Shown here piece by piece: positions 28,559-36,412 of a stretch of 50,406 nucleotides of DNA. The stretch lies in assembly GCA_019240475.1 (NCBI GenBank), contig JAFAYI010000011.1, forward strand, positions 1 to 50,406, read 5' to 3'. Source of the stretch: Acidobacteriaceae bacterium (GTDB lineage Bacteria > Acidobacteriota > Terriglobia > Bryobacterales > Bryobacteraceae). How positions within the stretch are numbered: position 1 is the stretch's first letter; each line of letters starts with the position of its first letter. The notes beneath the pieces are model-generated. The model was not told where the DNA came from and made no database searches. It saw only the letters and a program-made list of their open reading frames with translations. Both the position numbers and the translations under genes were made by a program.

Positions 28559-29287
28559 ATGCCACGTAAGCAAACCCGCTGCCAATATGTGATCCTGTTG
28601 GGCGCCCCCGGTTCTGGAAAAGGTACCCAGGCTGGCCGCCTCTCGATGGAACTGGGCATCCCGGCGATTTCGACGGGCGATCTCCTGCGGCGGGAGTGCC
28701 GGTCGGGCTCCGCGTTGGGGCGGCGCGTGCAAGGCATGCTGGATGCGGGACAACTGGTTGACGACGATGTGATGAACCAGCTTGTAGCCAGCCGGCTTCA
28801 AGAGCGCGATTGCCATCACGGCTGCATTCTCGACGGATATCCGCGCACCGCGGCGCAAGCGCAATTTCTGGACGCGCTGCTCGCGCGAATGCGCAAGCCG
28901 AAGCCACTGGTGTTCGACTTTGTAATTTCAACCGAGGAGCTTGTCTCGCGCCTGAGCCGCCGGCGGGTCTGCCCGGAATGTGGGCGCATCTTCAGCATCG
29001 ATCAGGAGCACGGTCCCGCGAGAACGCAATGCGAACGCGATGGGGGATTGCTCGAACAGCGCTCGGACGACAAACCCGAAACCATTCGCGAGCGCCTCCG
29101 CCAGCATGAGCGGAATGCGGTCGAATTGGTCAATTACTATCGCGACCGCGATTATCATAGGCTGTGTGCGACGCGTCCGCCCCAGGACGTTTGCGAAGAG
29201 CTGCTGAATACGCTCGCCGCGAACTGGTCCACTCCTGCCCTTGCCCGAGCGGCCGCGGCCGCCGTGCCCGCGCATCTCCGCGCGTAA
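28559..29287 (+). CDS. adk: Adenylate kinase
   Basis: A 242-residue adenylate kinase (ATP + AMP to 2 ADP). It has the P-loop GAPGSGKGTQAG, AMP-site residues in ISTGDLLRRE and LDGYPRTAAQAQ, and a long-form LID domain whose CPEC and a later CERD give a Cys3Asp zinc-binding pattern, as in Bacillus-type enzymes. The C-terminal 25 residues (ALARAAAAAVPAHLRA) are an unusual Ala-rich tail. The ATG at 28559 follows GGGGA; the in-frame reading back to 28367 lies in the divergent gene. Ribosomal-protein neighbours usual for the housekeeping adk are absent, so this may be a second copy. Confidence 0.9.
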   Translation: MPRKQTRCQYVILLGAPGSGKGTQAGRLSMELGIPAISTGDLLRRECRSGSALGRRVQGMLDAGQLVDDDVMNQLVASRLQERDCHHGCILDGYPRTAAQAQFLDALLARMRKPKPLVFDFVISTEELVSRLSRRRVCPECGRIFSIDQEHGPARTQCERDGGLLEQRSDDKPETIRERLRQHERNAVELVNYYRDRDYHRLCATRPPQDVCEELLNTLAANWSTPALARAAAAAVPAHLRA

Positions 29288-29342
29288 GCCCCGGTTCGAA
29301 ACTCAACTGTTATAGTTCCCAGTCGGAAGCAGTCGAACAGGC

Positions 29343-29492
29343 ATGCTTCTGATCCTGCTCATTGTATTGATCCTGTTGATCGGCGCGGCGCCCACATGGC
29401 CTTATTCGCGCGGGTGGGGGTATTATCCCTCGGGCGGGCTGGGCCTAGTGCTCGTGATCATTTTAGTCCTGTGGCTCCTACACGTGGTTTGA
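29343..29492 (+). CDS. DUF3309 small membrane protein
   Basis: A 49-residue protein: a hydrophobic Leu/Ile-rich helix (LLILLIVLILLIG), a short APTWPYSRGWGYYPSGGLG loop, and a second hydrophobic helix (LVLVIILVLWLL). The WPYSRGWGY.PSGG loop is diagnostic of DUF3309, a widespread two-helix membrane protein of unknown function. It lies 55 bases after adk on the same strand. No strong Shine-Dalgarno is seen ahead of the ATG. Confidence 0.85.
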   Translation: MLLILLIVLILLIGAAPTWPYSRGWGYYPSGGLGLVLVIILVLWLLHVV

Positions 29493-29565
29493 GGCGCGCA
29501 AAGTGTAGGTTACGTGATTCAAATTGGCGTCGAATGCAATCCATAAAGTGAAGAGGCGATTGAAT

Positions 29566-30066
29566 ATGACCGATCCCAAATTAAACGAAATACCCGTTGA
29601 ACCGCGCGGCGCGGCAGAACGCCCCCGCTCCGGGCAGGGTCAGCCTCCCAGGAAAGGGCTGAGTATCAACGACACCATCGCGGCAGATGCCAATCTGTCG
29701 GTGGGCGGACATGGAGTGGACACGTCCGGAGTTGTGTCAGGGGCGGGAGCAGGCGCCGGATCTACGGCCCTCAATCCCGGCGATAGCGGCTCACCCGCTC
29801 CGCGAGTAGTTCCCGGCGCTGCGTCGTCCGGAACAACTCCACGAGGCGACTCGGGCCTAAGCGCCAGCCCGAATCCCGGCGCCGACCTACAGCGTGAGAG
29901 CACAACCGGCCCTACCGACGATGAAATAGCCGCACGCGCGCATGGCCACTGGATTGCTCGCGGCCGCCCGCACGGTTCGCCCGAAGTAGATTGGAACAGC
30001 GCTCGCCAGGAACTCATCGAAGAGCGCCGCCAGCAGGCGATGTCGACCATCGCCGCTTCCGCCTGA
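29566..30066 (+). CDS. DUF2934 domain protein with low-complexity N-terminal half
   Basis: A 166-residue hydrophilic protein. Residues 1-115 are disordered, rich in Gly, Pro, Ser and Ala (SVGGHGVDTSGVVSGAGAGAG). The C-terminal 45 residues (TDDEIAARAHGHWIARGRPHGSPEVDWNSARQEL) match DUF2934, a short helical domain common in rhizobia and Acidobacteria whose function is unknown. The ATG at 29566 is preceded by AGAGG at 29551-29555; an upstream in-frame ATG at 29524 has no ribosome site. Confidence 0.75.
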   Translation: MTDPKLNEIPVEPRGAAERPRSGQGQPPRKGLSINDTIAADANLSVGGHGVDTSGVVSGAGAGAGSTALNPGDSGSPAPRVVPGAASSGTTPRGDSGLSASPNPGADLQRESTTGPTDDEIAARAHGHWIARGRPHGSPEVDWNSARQELIEERRQQAMSTIAASA

Positions 30067-30141
30067 TGGGCGGCGGACCGTCGGGCTCGCGGCGAGGTTT
30101 GCGTCTCGGTTCGGCGGCTCCAATATAGCATTTCTTACCTA

Positions 30142-30169
30142 TTGACCCAGATTTTCAGTCCGTTATACT
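30142..30169 (+). promoter_or_regulatory. Sigma70-type promoter overlapped by an inverted repeat
   Basis: TTGACC (30142-30147) and TATACT (30164-30169) are separated by 16 bases, 40 bases before the ATG at 30210. A perfect 7-bp inverted repeat, TTTCAGT (30153-30159) and ACTGAAA (30167-30173), covers the spacer and the -10 box. A protein bound there would block RNA polymerase, so the caspase operon is probably repressed by an unidentified regulator. Confidence 0.6.
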
Positions 30170-30209
30170 GAAAGGCACTCTTTTCCGTTCTCGCCAGGAG
30201 TGTCTATCA

Positions 30210-31727
30210 ATGTCAACTTTCGCGAATCGCCGCACGATATTGGCGATTGCCGCGCTTTTTTCCACAGCCTGCGCTGTCGGGCTCGCATCGGAGGGCTTCG
30301 GTTTTAGTAAAGCGACTGTAACATTACGCCGCAAACTGCCGGCAATTTTCAAATTAACCGGCACGGATATAAAGCTCACGGTCACGACTGCTAAAGGCGT
30401 AAATGGCGGATTGCTTGCGCAGCAGCTCTCACCCGACATCGAATCGTATTTACAGAACAGCGATCATCGCATTGCCGTTGTAGCTGACAAACCTCAGACG
30501 TTAATCGATTGCACGATAACCGGCTATATCGCTCCGGTGATCCAACATCTGACGCGGCCGCCGGTGGTGTCGAAGGGGAAGAAGGGCACGACGACGACTA
30601 CCCCCGGCCAGCCCTACACGCACGTGACGGGCGAGTTGATCGTAGCCTACCAAGCAAGAGATGCGAAGACGGGCAAGGCCCTGGATGCGGCTCTGCTTGA
30701 AAGCAGAATCGAGCGGGATTACGACCAAGACGAACAGAAGAGTACCAGCACGGGTCCAATACACTTGCCGACCGTGCATTGGCCGCCGTCCGGGACGAAT
30801 CCACTCGCCAAACACGACGCGGAGGACACGGCGCCGCTTAGTCCCGAAGACGTCAATCAGCGAATGATCCACCAGATCGCGCGCGAGCTGTCGAAGCGCA
30901 TCGTCAATACCGACGAATCGATCCAGGTGCTGCTGGCGAAGGGGAAATTCGAGCATGCGGCGAAGCTGGGCGAATCGAAGCTGTGGCCGCGCATGCTCGA
31001 TGAACTCGATCAGATGGGGACGCTGCCGAACCAGAAGGAGGAAGCCTATCGCTTGTACGACCTTGGGGTCGCCTATGAGGCGATGGGCTACGAAGCTTCC
31101 GATCCGGAGCAGGCGGTGAAGATGTTCGGGCAGTCGGCGATCAACTATGGCAAGGCGATCGAAGACGCCCCGGATGAGAAATACTTCCGCGAGCCGCAGA
31201 AGCGCATTGAATCGGCGCTGGTGACCGTGAAAACCATCGCGGAACGCGCGAAGAACGGAGGGCAGCCTACCGGCGAAGAACTGGCCCAAACGGTTAGCGC
31301 AGATCCGAGTGCCGCGGGTCCGGCGGCGCCGGTTGCCGGCGCGGGGACCGCGGAGAATCAGGACCATAAAATCGGCGCGGCTTCCTTTCCCGCAGGCGAG
31401 CAGCCGGGCCAATCGGTTGTGGTTCCGCGGCCGCAACAGCAGCCCGCGGCCCCTGTAGCGCCGGCTCACGATCCGAATCTATTGACCAATGCCGATCTCA
31501 TCGGCCTGAAGAGCAGCGGAATGGATGACGACAATCTCATCGCGACGATAGCCGACGCAAAGAAGGTTGACTTCGATTTATCGCCTCAGGGGCTGCAGGG
31601 TCTGCTGGCGGGCAAGATCTCGAACAAGGTGATCGCGGCCATGCGCCAGAAGGCAAAGCCGGCCACGCGCAAACCCGCCTCCAGGCCGGCCGCCGCGTCT
31701 TCAGGTTCCGCGCAGAAATCGCAATGA
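30210..31727 (+). CDS. Secreted protein of unknown function with TPR-like segment
   Basis: A 505-residue exported protein with an N-terminal signal sequence (RRTILAIAALFSTACAVGLAS). Residues 40-210 are beta-rich and include an Asp/Arg-rich RIERDYDQDEQ stretch. Residues 225-340 are helical with a TPR-like unit (EEAYRLYDLGVAYEAMG...AVKMFGQSAINYGKAIEDAP). A Pro/Ala-rich linker follows. The end carries a short helical motif (LTNADLIGLKSSGMDDDNLIATI...VIAAMRQK) that I recall from many secreted Acidobacteria proteins. The last codons overlap the caspase gene (ATGA), so they are co-translated. I recognise no enzyme. Confidence 0.75.
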   Translation: MSTFANRRTILAIAALFSTACAVGLASEGFGFSKATVTLRRKLPAIFKLTGTDIKLTVTTAKGVNGGLLAQQLSPDIESYLQNSDHRIAVVADKPQTLIDCTITGYIAPVIQHLTRPPVVSKGKKGTTTTTPGQPYTHVTGELIVAYQARDAKTGKALDAALLESRIERDYDQDEQKSTSTGPIHLPTVHWPPSGTNPLAKHDAEDTAPLSPEDVNQRMIHQIARELSKRIVNTDESIQVLLAKGKFEHAAKLGESKLWPRMLDELDQMGTLPNQKEEAYRLYDLGVAYEAMGYEASDPEQAVKMFGQSAINYGKAIEDAPDEKYFREPQKRIESALVTVKTIAERAKNGGQPTGEELAQTVSADPSAAGPAAPVAGAGTAENQDHKIGAASFPAGEQPGQSVVVPRPQQQPAAPVAPAHDPNLLTNADLIGLKSSGMDDDNLIATIADAKKVDFDLSPQGLQGLLAGKISNKVIAAMRQKAKPATRKPASRPAAASSGSAQKSQ

Positions 31728-32950
31728 AGCGCGGTTTGCTGCTGCTGGCGTGCTGCGCCCTTGCGACGCCGCTTTACGCGCAATATGGCTGCGGCGTGGC
31801 GCGCGACCTGGTGGTTCAAGCCATCGAGAAGTTGAAGACTTCGCCCCAGACGCAAGACGTGGATGACGGCGTTCAACTGATTAAGCAAGCCGAGCTTGAC
31901 TGCGCCACCTCCGGGGACGTGTGGTACTACCGATCGCTCTTTGAAGACGAGCTGGCGCGCCGCTACAGCTCGGCGGGAAAATCGCAGGCAGCGCAGGCCC
32001 ACAAGCTCCTGGCGAGCAGCGCCCTGAATCGCGCGGGCATTCTGGGCTCGCAAGCGATGGACAGCCACTTGACGCCTTTCCAACTCGCGGCGCCTCCCGA
32101 AGCCGCGCCGTTGCTAACGCCCGTGCAGCAGAAGTGGGCTCTCCTGGTCGGTATTGGCAAGTTCAAGAGCAAGGTGGATTCCCTGCAGTACACGGCCAAG
32201 GATGCGAAAGACATGGCGGCGGTCCTCGAAAACCCGCAGATTGGAAAATTCAAGCAAGACCATGTCCGGGTGCTGACCGATGGGGAGGCGACGCTCGCCA
32301 ATATGAAAGCCGGATTGAATTGGATCGCGCGCCAGGCCGGCCCTTCGGACCTGGTGCTAGTGTTCATCGCGACGCATGGCACCTCGCGGACCAAGGATAC
32401 GGTCGGGCATCTGAATTACATTCTGGCGAGCGACACCTTGAACACCGACGAAGATACGCTCTTCGGCACGGCGCTGCCCATGACCGATATCTCCGAGATC
32501 GTTCGCTCGCGCATTCAGGCGCGCCGGACGGTGCTGCTGATCGACACCTGTCATAGCGAAGGCGCGGGCGCGAAGCTGCTGCGGGCCGCGGCGCCATCGA
32601 AGGACATGATGGACAGCATGAAGGCGGGGGTGGGGCGCGCATTAATCGCCGCGAGCGGCGAAAAGCAAAGCTCTTATGAGAGCGACGAACTGGAGAACGG
32701 CGTCTTTACGCATTACTTCATCGAAGGGTTGAAGCGGCAGAACGGGCAGTCTCCGCTTTCGGCGATTTTCGCGTATGTCTCCGACCAGGTGCCAAAGCAG
32801 GTCGAGGAGGAAAAGCACGCGATGCAAACGCCCGTGATGTTCCGCAGCGATCAGGGTTCCGAGATCGTCATTGGCGTTCCGGCGGCGGGCTCGGCGGCGT
32901 GGAAAGCGCCGGCGGTGCTGCCTGCGCGGGTGGCGGCGCAACGACGGTAG
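31724..32950 (+). CDS. Caspase-family (peptidase C14-like) protease, secreted
   Basis: A 408-residue protein: a signal peptide (residues 1-19, cleaved after LYA), a helical N-terminal domain with Cys23 and Cys60, and a caspase-fold domain from about residue 136. The catalytic dyad is visible: His218 in VLVFIATHGTS and Cys276 in LLIDTCHSEG. VGIGKFKSKVDSLQYTAKDAKDM is the usual first strand-helix, and SYESDELENGVFTHYFIEGL is the conserved end. Orthocaspase-like enzymes cleave after Arg/Lys or other residues; substrate preference cannot be read here. Being exported, it would act in the periplasm or outside. Its end overlaps the convergent CHASE2 gene by 83 bases. Confidence 0.88.
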   Translation: MKRGLLLLACCALATPLYAQYGCGVARDLVVQAIEKLKTSPQTQDVDDGVQLIKQAELDCATSGDVWYYRSLFEDELARRYSSAGKSQAAQAHKLLASSALNRAGILGSQAMDSHLTPFQLAAPPEAAPLLTPVQQKWALLVGIGKFKSKVDSLQYTAKDAKDMAAVLENPQIGKFKQDHVRVLTDGEATLANMKAGLNWIARQAGPSDLVLVFIATHGTSRTKDTVGHLNYILASDTLNTDEDTLFGTALPMTDISEIVRSRIQARRTVLLIDTCHSEGAGAKLLRAAAPSKDMMDSMKAGVGRALIAASGEKQSSYESDELENGVFTHYFIEGLKRQNGQSPLSAIFAYVSDQVPKQVEEEKHAMQTPVMFRSDQGSEIVIGVPAAGSAAWKAPAVLPARVAAQRR

Positions 32951-34250
32951 TCTGGATCGCGGAGAAATTCACCACGATTGGCGTTTCGGCCCGCGAGTGC
33001 TTTTCCAGTTCTTCTTTATCCAGCCGCAAGCGGTGTAGTTCGGCATTCAGCTCCTCGACCTTCTTTTCAAGAGGCCCGATATCGATGGCGGCGTCTATCG
33101 CGAGATGGCAGACGACCCCCAAGATGAGGGGCATGAAACTCAGCACGACATTGATCGATCGCAAGAAGAAGTAGCTGACGAGCACGAAAGCCGCGGATGC
33201 GACGGCGATCGCCCCCAGCATGATTGGCCAGCCTCTCTTGACCCTGATGAACCAGAGCGAAATTCCGAGTCCAACGATGAATTCCAATATCAGGACCGAG
33301 GTTTCCTCCTCCACGTGAAGCGTGGTGTCGTTAATCTCCGAGGCAAGAGCAAGCGCATTGAGCCAAACGCCCGAAATCGGCCCCGCGGGCGTGAAGTATT
33401 CTTCGCGCGCCGCTTCAAACGTGGCGCCGATCAGTACACATTTGCCCTTCCACTTTCTGGCGGGAGGCTCCTGGCGCGGTTCCAGAAATTGATCGGCGCT
33501 GATCCTCGTGAAAGCGGTGGCGTCGGCGCCGAACGGAATGTACAGGGAATCCCTTTCCGAAACTGGACCCCTGCAGCGTTTCGGCGCTTCGGATTTATCG
33601 CGCAAAGCGGCAAAGGCGGCGAAGGGGAGGGTGGGCCAGACTTCGCAGGCGCCAGCGTCGTCGACCTCGATGTCGCGCATGTATCGGCGAATGACGCCGT
33701 CGGGGTCGGCCCAGAAAGCCGGAATTCCAAGCTGCTCTTCCGGAACGGGCTCGCGTGGCCGAAGAACCAGCCGCTCGGAAGGCTTTGAGGGCCGCGAAAA
33801 CGTCTGCGCCCAGATCACGGTTGAGTCCAAATGCAGCTTCTTCATTTCTTGCGCCACGGCCTGGGGAAGCGCTTGGTCTTCCGGTTTTTTTTCTGTCGCG
33901 CAATTGGAACGCCGGCTCGGGCTGACTTTGTCTGAAACGTCCAGATCGACCACGATCACCTTCGGCTCGCGGCGCGCGACTTCGATAATCAGACGTTGAA
34001 GGCAGGTGCGATCGAGCGGGCTGGTGCTATTGAAATAATGCGAATAATTGTCGTTGTCGATTTCGACCAGCAGCACGTCTTCGGAGCTCGCGTCTACCGA
34101 GCGCAACATCGAGTCGACGCCCAGCATCTCCCACTGCCGCAACAGCCCCACCTTCTTTACCAGGAACATGGCGAGCATGACGAGGACGAGAATGAATATC
34201 GCGCGCGCGACAAGCTTCGCGAGGGAAGGTTCGGGAGACGATGCGGGCAT
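32868..34250 (-). CDS. CHASE2-domain membrane sensor without output domain
   Basis: A 460-residue protein. TM1 (residues 10-31) is followed by a periplasmic CHASE2 domain (about 40-310, with VLLVEIDNDNYSHYF, RREPKVIVVDLDVS, GVIRRYMRDIEV and KGKCVLIGATFEAAREEYFTPAG). Three helices (about 319-337, 341-363, 367-390) come next, then a coiled coil (LEKKVEELNAELHRLRLDKEELEKH) and a Pro/Ala-rich tail. CHASE2 proteins normally end in a kinase, cyclase or phosphatase; none is present here. The ATG 34250 starts 7 bases after the upstream gene's stop; the extension to 34382 lies in that gene. Role: presumably a stimulus sensor whose partner must be another protein. Confidence 0.85.
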   Translation of the reverse strand: MPASSPEPSLAKLVARAIFILVLVMLAMFLVKKVGLLRQWEMLGVDSMLRSVDASSEDVLLVEIDNDNYSHYFNSTSPLDRTCLQRLIIEVARREPKVIVVDLDVSDKVSPSRRSNCATEKKPEDQALPQAVAQEMKKLHLDSTVIWAQTFSRPSKPSERLVLRPREPVPEEQLGIPAFWADPDGVIRRYMRDIEVDDAGACEVWPTLPFAAFAALRDKSEAPKRCRGPVSERDSLYIPFGADATAFTRISADQFLEPRQEPPARKWKGKCVLIGATFEAAREEYFTPAGPISGVWLNALALASEINDTTLHVEEETSVLILEFIVGLGISLWFIRVKRGWPIMLGAIAVASAAFVLVSYFFLRSINVVLSFMPLILGVVCHLAIDAAIDIGPLEKKVEELNAELHRLRLDKEELEKHSRAETPIVVNFSAIQTTVVAPPPAQAAPPALSTPPSPPPERQ

Positions 34251-34257
34251 CGCGAGC

Positions 34258-35088
34258 CTAGCGGGAGAGGTGATCGAGCGCCGCGCGCTCCACCGAATGC
34301 GCGCCCGCGGCCGGCACGCCCCCCCAGGATTCGACGGTTCTAACGACATCGGCGTAGGCGGCCGACTTGGCTTCGAAGTCACTCGCCGATACGATTAAGA
34401 CCCAGGCTTCTCCGTTCGGTTCGCCATCGGCAGCTTTGACTTGCATGTCGTAAAGGCCGGGAGCGAGGTTCAGGCCGGTAGCGGGCTGTTTTCGATCGGG
34501 GTCCCAGTGAAATGTAAACGAAGTGGGGGCGCCTGCGGTGACGCCGGTTCCCGCTTGCTGAAACGTGAGTTGGTATTCTCCTTTGCTCAAGGTTCCCAGC
34601 GCCGGCCCGAGATCGACCGAGTATCCCGATGAAGAGACCACGGCGTCTTCGGGGCCCTCCGCTCCGCGGCCCACGGTCGGTACATAGCGGCCTTCGCTTG
34701 AAACTAGCAGCGACTGAACGAAGTTCCAGATGGGAGCGACACCCGAGGCGCCGCGCTCGACTCTCTCGTATGCGGATTTCAGCGGAATCGGTTTTACACA
34801 CCCCACGTTGCTGTGGTCCGGAAGCGTATTCGGATCGCCGCAATTGAACGTCACCCGCTTGCCGTCGAGGAGAATTGTGAGAATTTGCGAAGTGGTGTCT
34901 TTCGCGGAAGGATTCTCCAGTTGCACGGAGGCGTTCTCGTCCAGTGGATTATCGAGGTGTATGCGTCGGTTATTCCCGGTGACGACCCAGTTCCCGCGAA
35001 CGCCAATCACCACGAAATTGTTGGCGTCGGCGGAAAATGCGGGAGCGGCGCCAAGCAGGGTCAGCGCGAACAACGTGGCGAGTCGCAT
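34258..35088 (-). CDS. Secreted protein of unknown function, partner of the CHASE2 gene
   Basis: A 276-residue exported protein (signal peptide MRLATLFALTLLGAAPAFSA) with mostly beta-strand sequence: NFVVIGVRGNWVVTGNNRRIHL near the start, then LGTLSKGEYQLTFQQAGTG, LAPGLYDMQVKAADGE and AWVLIVSASDF near the end. Cys residues in FNCGD and GCVKP could form a disulfide. The C-terminal segment VVRTVESWGGVPAAGAHSVERAALDHL looks like a helical tail. It lies 7 bases upstream of the CHASE2 gene, so the two are co-transcribed. I do not recognise the family. Confidence 0.65.
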   Translation of the reverse strand: MRLATLFALTLLGAAPAFSADANNFVVIGVRGNWVVTGNNRRIHLDNPLDENASVQLENPSAKDTTSQILTILLDGKRVTFNCGDPNTLPDHSNVGCVKPIPLKSAYERVERGASGVAPIWNFVQSLLVSSEGRYVPTVGRGAEGPEDAVVSSSGYSVDLGPALGTLSKGEYQLTFQQAGTGVTAGAPTSFTFHWDPDRKQPATGLNLAPGLYDMQVKAADGEPNGEAWVLIVSASDFEAKSAAYADVVRTVESWGGVPAAGAHSVERAALDHLSR

Positions 35089-35108
35089 GCTTGTTGGTAT
35101 GATTCCAC

Positions 35109-35138
35109 AGAATAGCTTGGAAAAAGCGGGTTGTTCAA
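35109..35138 (-). promoter_or_regulatory. Candidate promoter for the CHASE2 operon
   Basis: Read on the minus strand, TTGAAC (35138-35133) and TATTCT (35114-35109) are 18 bases apart, 20 bases before the ATG at 35088. The -35 box lies inside the terminator hairpin of the upstream pseudopilus operon. The element is plausible but not strong. Confidence 0.4.
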
Positions 35139-35163
35139 CCTGATTTCGCTTTGCTGAACCCGC
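35121..35163 (-). terminator. Intrinsic terminator of the pseudopilus operon
   Basis: On the minus strand, GCGGGTT (35163-35157) pairs with AACCCGC (35132-35126), enclosing a 24-base loop, followed directly by TTTTT (35125-35121). It lies 11 bases after the stop of the pseudopilin gene. A second complementary pair (TTCA/TGAA) can extend the stem. Confidence 0.65.
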
Positions 35164-35173
35164 AACAACGAAA

Positions 35174-36412
35174 TTAATTCTGCGGATTCGAAGGCGTAGA
35201 AGGCGTGCTTCCGGCCGTTCCGTTGATTGAGCCTTGAATCATGGTCTGCTGCCCCGAGCCGCTCTGGCTGTTTCCGAATGGCGAGGTTGGGACCGCGCCG
35301 CCGCCGGGTTGGCCGGTGCTCGCCCCCACCCCCTGCCCGATGTTGGCGCCCGGCATGTTTTTCGTCGCATCCTTCGTTGGGTCGTAGTAAAACTCCCACA
35401 ACGAATAGTCGGTCTGGTCGTTGACCACTTTGATGGAATGGCCTTTGGCGATACTGGCTACCCCCGCGATGCCTCCTCCGGAGATCTGTCCCATGCCGGA
35501 AGAAGTTCCGCTGGTTCCGGTCCCTGCAAGGGGAGCGCCGATCGCCGGGTTGGTCAGCATCTTGCGCATGGTGTCCATCGAATTTTGACCCGCTCCGGCT
35601 GGAGCATTCTGTCCGCCTGCCGCCGCTCCATTCTGACCAGCCGCTGGGGCGCCGGCATCGGCTGCGCCGGATTGTCCCGTATTCTGTTGCGCGCTCGGAG
35701 GCTGCCCCTGCGCGAGCTCATTCATCGAGTCCTTGCCTGCTTCGGGCACCAGAGACGTGATGGGGTTTTGATCCCCTTCCGCGGGCGTCCCTGCATTTTC
35801 TTCTGTACCGCCCGGCGCCGCTGAAGCGCCGTTCGCTGAAATCGCCGGCGGCCGCTGCGGAAGATCCGGTACGACAACCACCTCTTGTGAGCCGTTCGAA
35901 CTCGATCCGAAACCGGATTGGCCGAAGGCGGATGGACCGGCGCCGGACGATCCGAATCCCGAGCTGCTACCCGTCGCCCCGGTCGATCCGAAGCCGGAAG
36001 TTGCATTCGTACCGGTTGCGCTCGACCCGGAATTGGTTCCGGGCATAGCTCCCAATCCCAGCGGCTTCACCTTGGAATCGGTCAACTGGCCGCCGGGGCC
36101 GGCGTGCAGCATCCGCCAATTGTCCTTGCCCGTAAAGGGGTCCTTGTATCGATGGCGCAGAAAGCGCATTCGGTTGGTGTCTTCCAACTGCTCGACAGTG
36201 GTTGGGTATCGTCCGAACTTTCGCACGTAGAGTTTGACAGCATGTGCATATTCACTGCCGCGATCGATGAGCAACTGTTCCTTCTGCCGCTTGGCCTCGA
36301 AGACTGCGATGGGCAGCTCGGAGTACAACATGATTGCCACAATAGCGGCGAAGACCAGGACGACCAGCAACGCCGACCCGCGCTGGCCCTGGCGTGAAGC
36401 GCGCATCTTCAT
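35174..36412 (-). CDS. Pseudopilin-like protein with very long low-complexity insert
   Basis: A 412-residue protein. The N-terminus is a prepilin-like hydrophobic helix (RGSALLVVLVFAAIVAIMLYSELPIAV) followed by GspG-like sequence LIDRGSEYAHAVKLYVRKFGRYPTTVEQLEDTN and FLRHRYKDPFTGKDNW. The usual Glu at position 5 after the cleavage site is missing, as in minor pseudopilins such as GspK. Residues about 115-365 are almost entirely Gly, Ser, Ala, Asn, Gln and Pro (FGSTGATGSSSGFGSSGAG), an insert absent from ordinary GspG (about 140 residues). VVNDQTDYSLWEFYYDP lies near the end before another disordered tail. It is the last gene of the operon. Confidence 0.72.
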   Translation of the reverse strand: MKMRASRQGQRGSALLVVLVFAAIVAIMLYSELPIAVFEAKRQKEQLLIDRGSEYAHAVKLYVRKFGRYPTTVEQLEDTNRMRFLRHRYKDPFTGKDNWRMLHAGPGGQLTDSKVKPLGLGAMPGTNSGSSATGTNATSGFGSTGATGSSSGFGSSGAGPSAFGQSGFGSSSNGSQEVVVVPDLPQRPPAISANGASAAPGGTEENAGTPAEGDQNPITSLVPEAGKDSMNELAQGQPPSAQQNTGQSGAADAGAPAAGQNGAAAGGQNAPAGAGQNSMDTMRKMLTNPAIGAPLAGTGTSGTSSGMGQISGGGIAGVASIAKGHSIKVVNDQTDYSLWEFYYDPTKDATKNMPGANIGQGVGASTGQPGGGAVPTSPFGNSQSGSGQQTMIQGSINGTAGSTPSTPSNPQN

